64,000 bases of DNA from Rhodococcus jostii NBRC 16295. Lineage in GTDB: Bacteria > Actinomycetota > Actinomycetes > Mycobacteriales > Mycobacteriaceae. Under the pieces are notes generated by a model. The model saw only the letters and a list, made by a program, of their open reading frames with translations, was not told the origin of the DNA and did no database searches. The stretch's first letter is position 1. Every line of letters starts with the position of its first letter. The DNA is taken from positions 49,873 through 113,872 of the forward strand of contig NZ_BCWY01000028.1 in NCBI RefSeq assembly GCF_001894825.1. The letters are read 5' to 3'. Shown in pieces: positions 44,837 through 52,846 of this stretch. The position numbers and the translations under genes are program-made.

Positions 44837-45256
44837 TCACATCCAGGGCATGTCGGGATCGAGCGGGTGGGAGATCACGCCGTCGTCGGGTTCGAGCGGG
44901 TAGTTGACCTGGTGCATGGTGCCGGCCGGCAGAGAATCGACGGATGCGGACGCGGGACCGTACAACGACGTGCCGGGTTCGACGAGGGTGGTACCCGGCT
45001 CGACGAGAGTGACCTGCGGGGGGACGTCCTCGTCCGGCGCATCGCAGGCAACCATGGGCCATGCGTTCGCGCAGCCGATGCGATCCCTGACCTCGACCTT
45101 GTACGGGGAGAGTTCGGATTGCGGGGATACGACCTGCGGGAAAGTCTCCTGTGCGGGCGCCGCGGCGGCGGTGGCGCTCTGGGCCACCAGTATGCCGAAC
45201 CCGAGGGCGGCGCCTGCTGCGACTGCAGTTGCGGTGCGATTGTTGATGAACGACAT
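44837..45256 (-). CDS. Secreted small protein
   Basis: This 139-aa protein has a Sec signal peptide, basic MSFINNRTAT, then hydrophobic AVAAGAALGFGILVAQ, with cleavage expected near residues 30-34 (TAAAAPA). The mature part is acidic, Pro-rich and has two cysteines (IGCAN, VACDA) that could form one disulfide. A short VEPGT phrase is repeated. GGGAG lies 9 nt before the ATG. Function unknown; it is divergent from the GntR gene. Confidence 0.78.
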   Translation of the reverse strand: MSFINNRTATAVAAGAALGFGILVAQSATAAAAPAQETFPQVVSPQSELSPYKVEVRDRIGCANAWPMVACDAPDEDVPPQVTLVEPGTTLVEPGTSLYGPASASVDSLPAGTMHQVNYPLEPDDGVISHPLDPDMPWM

Positions 45257-45491
45257 TGTGTTACTCCCGACTGTTGTGTGGACTTCCGTGTCCTGTGAAC
45301 GAACACCAGTCTTCGCCGGAACAGGCTTCGAGTAAGGGCCCCACAGGGGTGGTCGAGCAGGCATCCAGGGGTCGAAGATTGCACCCCTGGGGTTGTTCCG
45401 ATCGAGCAGACGGCTGCCGATCAGTGTCCGCAGCTTCCTCATATCGTGGCGGTACTGCCGAATCCCCTCGTCCGACGCGTGTACACAAGAG

Positions 45492-45525
45492 TCGTTCGTG
45501 TAGACGGCAATTCGTTCGTGTAAAC
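45492..45525 (+). repeat. Two direct repeats upstream of the GntR operon
   Basis: TCGTTCGTGTAGAC (45492-45505) and TCGTTCGTGTAAAC (45512-45525) repeat with a 20-bp period, about two helical turns. A related GCGTGTACAC lies just upstream at 45478. They may be activator or extra regulator sites in the 330-nt gap between divergent genes, which holds no other gene. Confidence 0.6.
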
Positions 45526-45567
45526 AACGCGTTAGATGACCCGTCGGGGCTGGACTCCCGCACTGCA

Positions 45568-45585
45568 TTCAGTGTATACAGTGAA
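45568..45585. promoter_or_regulatory. GntR-type palindromic operator over the regulator start
   Basis: TTCAGTGTATACAGTGAA is an 18-bp palindrome with one mismatched pair (core TGTATACA), ending 1 nt before the ATG of the GntR gene. It is the expected kind of site for autoregulation by an FCD-type GntR protein. Confidence 0.65.
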
Positions 45586-45586
45586 T

Positions 45587-46279
45587 ATGTCGCCTACGTC
45601 ACAAGAGTTCGGGTCTCCAGAAGGGGATCTGACATCCCGGCTCCGGACCTCGATCGTCGAGGGCATTTATCCCCCTGGCCATCGTTTGGTGCAGGAGGAA
45701 CTGGCCGATCGATTCGGAGTGTCCCGGATTCCCCTTCGTGAGGCCATCCGCACCCTCGCGGGGGAGGGCCTCCTGCGGTCGGTCCCCGGCCGCGGCACGT
45801 TCGTCACCGCGCTCGACCTCGACGAGATCGACGAGATCTACGATCTTCGCCGCCTTGTCGAGCCGAGCTTCGCCGAGCATGTCACCGAGCGGGTCTCGCG
45901 ACGAGACATCGGCCGTTTCGAGACGATGGCAGAAGAGATGGACCGTGTGGCCGAAACCGGTGCGGATGTGTGGTCGCGCACCAATCTGGCGTTCCACCTC
46001 GACATGTACCGGTTGTCGCGCTTGCCGATGCGTTACGAGATCATCGCGCAGATGTATCACCGGCTCGAACCGTACTCCCGGTACTACGTGCACGGGACGT
46101 GTGCCTACGGCCGGGTGCAGGACGAACACAAGGCCATGGTCCAGGCGCTCGCCGACGGCAATTCCGACGAACTGGCGCGCCAGATCGTCCTGCACATCGA
46201 CGGCGGGCAGACCGGTCTGCACCGCGCGTGGGAGAACTCTGCCGAGGACATGCGCACCTACTGGGCGGAGCGCAGCTGA
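45587..46279 (+). CDS. GntR-family regulator (FadR/FCD type) of the 5-oxoproline operon
   Basis: This 230-aa protein has an N-terminal winged helix with RLVQEELADRFGVSRIPLR and the wing LLRSVPGRGTFV. An FCD-like all-helical domain follows, with likely metal or acid-binding histidines (LAFHLDMY, EHKAM, VLHIDGG). The start at 45587 directly follows the palindrome, and its stop overlaps the pxpA start (TGATG). It probably represses the operon and responds to 5-oxoproline, glutamate or a related acid. Confidence 0.9.
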   Translation: MSPTSQEFGSPEGDLTSRLRTSIVEGIYPPGHRLVQEELADRFGVSRIPLREAIRTLAGEGLLRSVPGRGTFVTALDLDEIDEIYDLRRLVEPSFAEHVTERVSRRDIGRFETMAEEMDRVAETGADVWSRTNLAFHLDMYRLSRLPMRYEIIAQMYHRLEPYSRYYVHGTCAYGRVQDEHKAMVQALADGNSDELARQIVLHIDGGQTGLHRAWENSAEDMRTYWAERS

Positions 46280-47073
46280 TGAATGCCCGAACGGTCTCGA
46301 TCAATACCGACATCGGCGAAGGGTTCGGGGTATGGGGCGTCGGTGACGAGGCCCCGTTGATGGACCAGGTCACCGCCGCGAACATCGCATGCGGCTTCCA
46401 CGCCGGCGACCCCGACACCTTGCGCAGCACGTGTGAAATGGCCTCGGCCCGAGGGGTTTCGGTGGGTGCGCAAGTGTCGTATCGAGACCTGGTCGGGTTC
46501 GGGCGCCGTTTCATCGACGTTCCGACGCCGACGCTCGTCAACGACATCCTGTACCAGATCGGCGCCCTGCAGGCGTTCGCACGCATCGCGGGGACGGAGG
46601 TGTCCTACGTCAAGGCGCACGGCGCGCTGTACAACACCGCCGCCCGGCATCACGGACAGGCGCACGCAATCGTCGAAGCGATCGGGCTGCTCGATCCGGA
46701 ACTTCCCGTGCTCTGTCAGTATGGCACGGTGCTGTGGAACACCGCGCTCGACGCCGGATTGAGTCCGCATGCAGAGGTTTTCATCGATCGCTCGTACACC
46801 GACGACGGTCTGCTCGTGCCGCGGTCACATCCGGACGCTCTTGTCCTCGACCCGTCGGCGGCCGCGAAACGCGCCGTGCAGATGTTCGCGACCGGTTCGG
46901 TCGTCTCGGTGGGCGACCAGACTGTGGCGGTGGTGCCGGAAGACGCCGCAACGATCGCCATGTGCATCCACAGTGACGCTCCGGGCGCGGTCGGCATCGC
47001 CCGTCGGACTCGCTCGCTCCTGGAACAGAACGGCGTGGCGCTGGTCCCGATCGGTGATCGTCGCCATGACTGA
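46279..47073 (+). CDS. pxpA: 5-oxoprolinase subunit A (LamB/YcsF family)
   Basis: This 264-aa member of the LamB/YcsF family starts SINTDIGEGFG and continues ANIACGFHAGDP and YVKAHGALYN, all family signatures. With PxpB and PxpC it forms the bacterial ATP-dependent 5-oxoprolinase, which opens pyroglutamate to glutamate. It is translationally coupled to the GntR gene upstream. The reading frame overlaps pxpB by 8 nt. No residue of the recognised motifs is missing. Confidence 0.92.
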   Translation: MNARTVSINTDIGEGFGVWGVGDEAPLMDQVTAANIACGFHAGDPDTLRSTCEMASARGVSVGAQVSYRDLVGFGRRFIDVPTPTLVNDILYQIGALQAFARIAGTEVSYVKAHGALYNTAARHHGQAHAIVEAIGLLDPELPVLCQYGTVLWNTALDAGLSPHAEVFIDRSYTDDGLLVPRSHPDALVLDPSAAAKRAVQMFATGSVVSVGDQTVAVVPEDAATIAMCIHSDAPGAVGIARRTRSLLEQNGVALVPIGDRRHD

Positions 47074-47704
47074 GTCCGGCGACCTTCTCCGGGCGGGCGA
47101 TCGCGCCTGGATCGTCGACGTCACTCCCGACCGGATCGCATCCGTTGTCGCTGCGGTGCGTGTGCAGACGTGGTCGGCGCTCGTGGAGGACGTCGTTCCC
47201 GCCGCTCGCTCCATCATGTTCCGCGCCCACACGTCGGCCGACATGCGGGCGCTCGCAGACAACGTCCGCCAGCTGTTGAGAACCGCCCGTACCGACGCGT
47301 CTGCTGGTCTTCCCGATCGGGACACGGTGGTCATTCCGGTGCGATACGACGGCGAGGACCTCGACGAGGTGGCGCGGTCACTGGGGATGACCACGCAGGA
47401 GGTCGTCGAGGCGCACACCGCCGCCGAGCATCGGGTCGGGTTCTTCGGATTCGCACCGGGTTTCGCGTATATCGACGGCGCACCAGACGCACTGAAATTG
47501 CCTCGGCGCTCCTCTCCACGCCCACGGGTCGGTGCCGGCCTCGTCGCCATCGCCGGCACGCAGACGGTCGTCTACCCCGGCGGCACACCGGGCGGGTGGC
47601 ATCTGATCGGTTCGACATCCGAGGTTCTGTGGGATATCGATGCGGCGAATCCCAGCCGACTGTCGGTGGGTGATCGGGTGATCTTCGAGGTGGTGAGTCG
47701 ATGA
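47066..47704 (+). CDS. pxpB: 5-oxoprolinase subunit B
   Basis: This 212-aa protein is the allophanate hydrolase subunit 1-like/KipI family member. VGFFGFAPGFAYIDG is the family hallmark, and VPRVGAG-like and VYPGGTPGGWHLIG motifs follow. It starts inside the end of pxpA and overlaps pxpC by ATGA, so the three are made together. It contributes the ATP-binding kinase-type half of the complex with PxpC. Confidence 0.92.
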   Translation: MTESGDLLRAGDRAWIVDVTPDRIASVVAAVRVQTWSALVEDVVPAARSIMFRAHTSADMRALADNVRQLLRTARTDASAGLPDRDTVVIPVRYDGEDLDEVARSLGMTTQEVVEAHTAAEHRVGFFGFAPGFAYIDGAPDALKLPRRSSPRPRVGAGLVAIAGTQTVVYPGGTPGGWHLIGSTSEVLWDIDAANPSRLSVGDRVIFEVVSR

Positions 47705-48624
47705 CCACGACCCTGGCCGATCCCGTTCGACTTCCCTCCAGCGCACAGACTTTCGCGCAGGTTTTCGTCGTCGACGCCGGCCTGAGCACGGTGCTCCAGG
47801 ATCTCGGGCGGCCCGGTTTCGCGCACCTCGGGGTCACCGTGTCCGGTGCTGCCGACCGAACCAGCCTTGCACTGGCGAACCGCCTCGTCGGCAACGCGGA
47901 CGGCGCGACCGCGCTAGAGAACACCCTCGGCGGGCTCGTCATCACCGTGTCCTCGGATCGGTACGTCGCGATAACCGGCGCGACCGTCGACATCCGCATC
48001 GACGGTCGCGCTCCGGCGGAGGGCCGGCGGACACTCCTGCGGGCCGGACAAGTTCTGTCGCTCGGCCGTCCTGCCACGGGACTACGTGCTTACGTCGCGA
48101 TCGAAGGCGGAATTCAGACCGACCGGGTCTTCGGCTCCGCAGCGACCGACTGCCTGTCCGGCCTCGGGCCCGGCAGGGTACGGCCCGGGGCCGTCTTCAC
48201 GCTCGGGACGCGTGCTCGGCCGCCCCTCGAGGTTCCGCTCGAGCTGACCCCACCGCGCTTGCCGGTCGGGGAAGTCGACGTGCGGTTCCGCTGGGGCCCG
48301 CGCGACGGCGTGTTCGCACCTCGAGATCGGGCCGCGCTGACCACCACGACCTGGACGGTGAGCGCCGACTGTGACCGCGTCGGAGCTCGACTCACCGGCC
48401 CGCCCTTGAGCATTGGATCGATCGATCTGCCGAGCGAGGGCATGGCCCTCGGGGCGATCCAGATTCCGCCCTCGGGTGAACCGATCATCTTCCTTGCCGA
48501 CCATCCCGTGACCGGCGGGTACCCCGTCATCGGGGTGGTGACCGAACGTGACGTCGACCTCCTGGCGCAGGCAGCACCCGGCACCCGGATCCGACTCGCA
48601 GCGCTCCCGAGAGGAGAGGACTGA
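47701..48624 (+). CDS. pxpC: 5-oxoprolinase subunit C (biotin-dependent carboxyltransferase-like)
   Basis: This 307-aa protein is the allophanate hydrolase subunit 2-like/KipA family partner. It has VLQDLGRPGFAHLGVTVSG, AGQVLSLG and EGMALGAIQIPPSGEPI. It ends the tightly overlapped pxpABC block; the VOC gene follows 60 nt on. As part of the complex it carries out hydrolysis of the activated 5-oxoproline. Confidence 0.9.
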   Translation: MTTTLADPVRLPSSAQTFAQVFVVDAGLSTVLQDLGRPGFAHLGVTVSGAADRTSLALANRLVGNADGATALENTLGGLVITVSSDRYVAITGATVDIRIDGRAPAEGRRTLLRAGQVLSLGRPATGLRAYVAIEGGIQTDRVFGSAATDCLSGLGPGRVRPGAVFTLGTRARPPLEVPLELTPPRLPVGEVDVRFRWGPRDGVFAPRDRAALTTTTWTVSADCDRVGARLTGPPLSIGSIDLPSEGMALGAIQIPPSGEPIIFLADHPVTGGYPVIGVVTERDVDLLAQAAPGTRIRLAALPRGED

Positions 48625-48684
48625 CCGGAAACCGACCCACCAATCCCACATCGAGTTCACGAAACACAGAAAAGGACGACACAT

Positions 48685-49137
48685 ATGACGGCCCAACTGA
48701 CCACCCTCGTACCGTTCCACCTGGCCATCCCCGTCGACGACATCGACGCCGCCCGCAACTTCTACGGCGGCGTGCTGGGCTTCAGCGAAGGCCGGTCGGA
48801 TACCAAGTGGATCGACTGGAACTTCCGGGGACACCAGGTCGTCACTCACCAGGTCGGTGACGGCTCCCGCTCGACGTCCCGTGACGGCGTCGCCGGGACG
48901 AACCCGGTCGACGGACACGACGTACCCGTGCCCCACTTCGGCCTGGTTCTGCCGGTCGATGAATTCAAGGTCCTCGCTGACAAGCTCACATCCATCGGGA
49001 CTAAGTTCGTGATCGAGCCCTACGTCCGATTCGCCGGCGAACCGGGCGAACAGTGGACGATGTTCTTCTTCGACCCCGCCGGAAACGCACTCGAATTCAA
49101 GGCATTCGCCGACCTGAACCAATTGTTCGCGGTCTGA
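48685..49137 (+). CDS. VOC-family protein (glyoxalase-like)
   Basis: This 150-aa protein with paired beta-alpha-beta-beta-beta units begins [19 protein letters not shown] and ends [15 protein letters not shown]. The metal residues are His in FHLAI, His in PHFGLVL and Glu in LEFKAF. Small VOC proteins of this kind are often isomerases or lyases of small acids. Its place between pxpC and the transporter suggests a role in the operon's substrate, but the reaction is unknown. Confidence 0.85.
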   Translation: MTAQLTTLVPFHLAIPVDDIDAARNFYGGVLGFSEGRSDTKWIDWNFRGHQVVTHQVGDGSRSTSRDGVAGTNPVDGHDVPVPHFGLVLPVDEFKVLADKLTSIGTKFVIEPYVRFAGEPGEQWTMFFFDPAGNALEFKAFADLNQLFAV

Positions 49138-49150
49138 ACCCTCGAACAGG

Positions 49151-49182
49151 GTCATCGGCAGGACTGCCATCCTGCCGATGAC
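49151..49182. terminator. Hairpin after the VOC gene
   Basis: GTCATCGGCAGGA (49151-49163) pairs perfectly over 13 bp with TCCTGCCGATGAC (49170-49182) across a 6-nt loop, 13 nt after the VOC stop. It could attenuate transcription into the MFS transporter gene. Confidence 0.75.
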
Positions 49183-49277
49183 CACTTCGGCACCCCAGCG
49201 CCGCGGTGCCACGTTTCCCGAACCCTGACCGGGTTCTTCCTCGCAGCACCTCCGCCACTTCTTCGTTGGAGTTCGCC

Positions 49278-50597
49278 ATGACCACCGTACCTGCCTCCGT
49301 GCCCCACACGGGCGACCACGTGCCCGCCCCACCCCGCATGCAACCGCGCCGTGCGGCCGTCGCCGCCGCGGCCGGCACCGCCGTCGAATACTACGAGTTC
49401 GGGGTGTACGGCTATCTCGCCGTCATCATCGGACCTCTGTTCTTCCCCAACGACAACCCGACGGCCTCACTCCTCGCCACCCTTGCGGTCTTCGGTAGCG
49501 CTTTCATCATGCGGCCCCTCGGCGGAATCGTCCTCGGTCGCCTCGGCGACCGGATCGGCCGCAAACCCGTACTGGTCGCCACCATTGTCGGCATGGGAAC
49601 CGCCACCGCAGTGGTCGGTCTTCTCCCCACCGCCGAATCGATCGGCATCCTCGCGCCCATCGCACTACTGCTCGTGCGACTGGCGCAAGGCTTCTTCGCC
49701 GGGGGCGAAGTCACGGGATCGGCGACCTACCTCTCGGAGTCCGCACCGGTCGGCCGCCGCGGCTTCTTCGGCGCATTCACCCCGGTCGGGGTCGCTCTCG
49801 GCGGTGGCACCGCCGCGGTGGTAGCCGGTATCACCACCACAGCACTGAATGACGACCAACTTCGTGACTTCGGTTGGCGCATACCGTTCCTGCTCGCCCT
49901 GCCCCTGATCGCCGTCACCCTCATCGCGCGGAGCAAACTCGAGGACTCGCACGCATTCGTCGCCGAAACGGAACGGAACGCTCCCGCGAAGTCCCCGCTC
50001 GTCGAGGTTCTCACCGAACACGCCGCGGCGGTCTTCAAGGTCATCTTTCTCTCGATCGGGTCCAACACGGGGTACTGGGTGGGTCTCATCTTCATGAACA
50101 TCTATCTGACCACCTACCTCGGTTACCCGAAGTCGAACACCTTCTGGATCATGGGCGCCATCAGCTTCTTCGTCGCCACCCTGATGCCCTTCTTCGGTGG
50201 ACTCTCCGACCGGATCGGTCGCAAGAAGGTCATCACGATCGGCTTCCTCGGCTACGCGATCTTGGTGCTGCCCACCATGATCGTGATGGACAAGGGCAGT
50301 TTCGCGCTCGCGGTGGGTGCAATGGTGGTCCTCGCGCTGCCCATGCCGATCGTTCAATCGGTGACTTACCCGACCTACGCGGAGCAGTTCCCGACCCGCG
50401 TGCGGTACACCGGGCTGTCGATCTCCTTCAACATCGGCACCATCATCGGAGGCGGGCTCACCCCGTATCTGGCCACCTATCTCATCTCCCGCACCGACAA
50501 CCTCCTGGCCCCCGGATTCCTGCTGATGGGCGCCGTGGTGCTCGCACTGATCACACTGCGCACCGTGCGGGAATCGGCCAAGGAGGCACTGCAATGA
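49278..50597 (+). CDS. MFS transporter, metabolite:H+ symporter family
   Basis: This 439-aa transporter has about 12 membrane segments. N-terminal AGTAVEYYEFGVYGYLA and the loops GRLGDRIGRKP and GGLSDRIGRKK are signatures of the MHS group (ProP, KgtP, ShiA relatives). It should import a small organic acid or zwitterion with protons; 5-oxoproline or a related acid fits the operon. The ATG at 49278 follows TTGGAG. Its stop overlaps the DUF1445 start (ATGA). Confidence 0.88.
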   Translation: MTTVPASVPHTGDHVPAPPRMQPRRAAVAAAAGTAVEYYEFGVYGYLAVIIGPLFFPNDNPTASLLATLAVFGSAFIMRPLGGIVLGRLGDRIGRKPVLVATIVGMGTATAVVGLLPTAESIGILAPIALLLVRLAQGFFAGGEVTGSATYLSESAPVGRRGFFGAFTPVGVALGGGTAAVVAGITTTALNDDQLRDFGWRIPFLLALPLIAVTLIARSKLEDSHAFVAETERNAPAKSPLVEVLTEHAAAVFKVIFLSIGSNTGYWVGLIFMNIYLTTYLGYPKSNTFWIMGAISFFVATLMPFFGGLSDRIGRKKVITIGFLGYAILVLPTMIVMDKGSFALAVGAMVVLALPMPIVQSVTYPTYAEQFPTRVRYTGLSISFNIGTIIGGGLTPYLATYLISRTDNLLAPGFLLMGAVVLALITLRTVRESAKEALQ

Positions 50598-51391
50598 CGC
50601 CGCCGTCACCCGCGCACCCGCGGGACCTCCGCCGACTGGTCGCGGCAGGGGAGTGGACAGCACCCACCGCCGGCATCCTCGACGACTATCAGCAGGCCAA
50701 CCTCGTCGTCGTACCGTCCGCCGCCGCCGACGAATTCGCGGAGTACTGCCGCCGCAATCCCGACGTGTGCCCGCTACTCGCCAGGACGGACCCGGGCGAC
50801 CCGGAACTGACCTATGACAACTGCACGGTCGACGTGCGGACCATGCTCCCGCGGTACCGCGTCTGGGAACGCAACGCACTCGTGGCCGAACCCACCGACC
50901 TGATCGAACACTGGCGCGACGACGCCGTCGCGTTCGCATTGGGATGCAGCCACACCTTCGACGCCCCGCTCCGCCGGGCCGGAATCCCCGTCAGTCACGC
51001 TGCACCAGCGGTCTACGTCACCAATCGAAGTACCGCGCCGGCAGGGATCTTTGCCGGCCCGCTCGCGGTCAGCATGCGCCCGGTGCCGTCGTCTCTGGTC
51101 GACACCGCGATCGAGGTGACCGGCCGATACCCGACCGGGCACGGTGTTCCCCTACACGTGGGTGAACCGTCCGCGCTGGGAATCGCCGACCTCACCCAGC
51201 CCGACTTCGGGACCTACCCCGGGCTGGCCGTGGACGCCACCCCGGTGTTCTGGGCGTGCGGGGTGACGCCGCAGATGGCCATACCCGAGGCGAACCTGGA
51301 GTACGCCATCACCCACTTCGCCGGCCACATGCTCGTATTCGACACCCTGCTCGACACCGCCACTCCCTCCGGCCCCAGGACCGCCCGATGA
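50594..51391 (+). CDS. DUF1445 putative hydro-lyase, D-glutamate cyclase-like
   Basis: This 265-aa DUF1445 protein has LVVVPSAAADEF, FALGCSHTFDAPLRRAGI and VFWACGVTPQM, which are family motifs. Eukaryotic members form D-glutamate cyclases that interconvert D-glutamate and 5-oxo-D-proline. That fits this operon, which carries pxpABC, so the cell may handle both enantiomers. It is coupled at both ends, to the MFS gene and to aspA (ATGA). The exact bacterial substrate is not shown. Confidence 0.82.
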   Translation: MTPPSPAHPRDLRRLVAAGEWTAPTAGILDDYQQANLVVVPSAAADEFAEYCRRNPDVCPLLARTDPGDPELTYDNCTVDVRTMLPRYRVWERNALVAEPTDLIEHWRDDAVAFALGCSHTFDAPLRRAGIPVSHAAPAVYVTNRSTAPAGIFAGPLAVSMRPVPSSLVDTAIEVTGRYPTGHGVPLHVGEPSALGIADLTQPDFGTYPGLAVDATPVFWACGVTPQMAIPEANLEYAITHFAGHMLVFDTLLDTATPSGPRTAR

Positions 51392-52700
51392 CTATCGCTC
51401 ACACCGTGAAATCGACGGACTTCGCAACCCGAATCGAACACGACCTACTGGGCGATCTCGAAGTCCCCGTCGACGCCTACTACGGAATCCACACCCTGCG
51501 TGCAGTGCAGAACTTCCCGATCAGTGGAACGTCCATCGCGCATCACGGCGAACTCGTTCGTGCGATGGGAGCGGTCAAAGCGGCTGAGGTGACGGCAAAT
51601 CGGGATCTCGGGCTACTCGACTCCCGTCTTGCCGCGGCGATCGTCAGCGCATGCGAAGAGATCCGAGACGGGGGCCTGCACGAGCACTTCGTCGTCGACG
51701 TCATCCAGGGCGGGGCGGGAACGTCGACCAACATGAACACCAACGAGGTCGTCGCGAACCGGGCTCTCGAACTGCTCGGCCACGACCGTGGCGAGTACCG
51801 GCACCTGCACCCACTCGAATTCGCCGACCATATCAAGATGGGCAGAACCCAACTTCAAGACGCCGTTCCGATGACGCTCGGGCAAGAGTTCGGGACGTAC
51901 GCCGTCATGATCGGTGAGGACATCGCCCGCCTCGACGAGGCCGCTCTCCTGGCCCGGGAGATCAATTTGGGCGGCACCGCAATCGGGACCGGTCTCAATT
52001 CTCATCCCGACTATGCACGCCGGGCCTGCGCCGCGCTGCGTTCGATCACCGGGATCGACCTCGTCACCGCCGAGGATCTCGTCGAGGCAACGCAGGACGT
52101 CGGGGCGTTCGTCCAGATCTCCGGAACCGTCAAGCGTGCTGCTGTGAAGCTGTCCAAGATCTGCAACGACCTCCGGTTGCTGTCGTCGGGGCCGCGGGCG
52201 CGCCTGGCCGAGATCGTACTTCCAGCGGTGCAGGCCGGGTCGTCGATCATGCCCGGCAAGGTCAATCCGGTCATTCCCGAAGCGGTCTCGCAGGTCGCGT
52301 TCGAGGTGGTCGGCAACGACATCGCGATCACGATGGCGGCCGAGGCCGGGCAGCTCCAACTCAACGCCTTCGAACCGGGCATCGCCCACAAACTGCTCGA
52401 ATCGATCACCCACCTGTCGGAGGCGGTCGATACCCTCGCGACCCGATGCGTCCCGGGCATCACCGCGAACGTCGACCACATGCGAAAGGCTGTCGACAAC
52501 TCCATCGGCCTCGTCCCCGCACTCAACCCGCACATCGGATACGAGGCCGCCACCGCACTCGCCGCTCGAGCGCTCAACTCGGACCGCACTGTCACCGAAC
52601 TGCACGGGAATCAGGTCTACTCACTCGCGCGCAACTGGACATGATCCTGAGCCCGCACAATCTGGTTCGTCCCCGGCGCTCGCGTGGGGGATACGTCTGA
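51388..52700 (+). pseudogene. aspA: Aspartate ammonia-lyase, internal deletion and C-terminal frameshift
   Basis: The frame from the ATG overlapping DUF1445 is clearly aspartase: GGAGTSTNMNTNEVVANRAL, LKMGRTQ-like IKMGRTQLQDAVPMTLGQEF and AGSSIMPGKVNP. About 44 residues that normally hold the QSTNDxYPT substrate loop are missing between LHP and LEFADHIKMG. Near 52603 the frame slips by one base, so the product ends NQVYSLARNWT at 52644. The other frame continues ARESGLLTRAQLDMILSP to 52700. Loss of the active-site loop makes activity unlikely. A typical enzyme is about 468 aa; this reading is 418. Confidence 0.85.
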
Positions 52701-52705
52701 GAGGA

Positions 52706-52726
52706 CCGGGCAACCTGGATGCCCGG
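52706..52726 (+). terminator. Terminator hairpin after aspA
   Basis: CCGGGCA (52706-52712) pairs with TGCCCGG (52720-52726) across 7 nt, just after the extended aspA frame ends. A second stem, CCCCAGGG (52753-52760) with CCCTGGGG (52775-52782), lies downstream. Confidence 0.55.
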
Positions 52727-52846
52727 GACCCACCCATAGTGGAACGGATTCACCCCAGGGGTAGGGACAACCAGCCCTGGGGGCGATGGAATTTCTCATC
52801 GGCACGGACGAGAGTCGACATTGTCCAAGCCGAGGGAGAACTGTTC

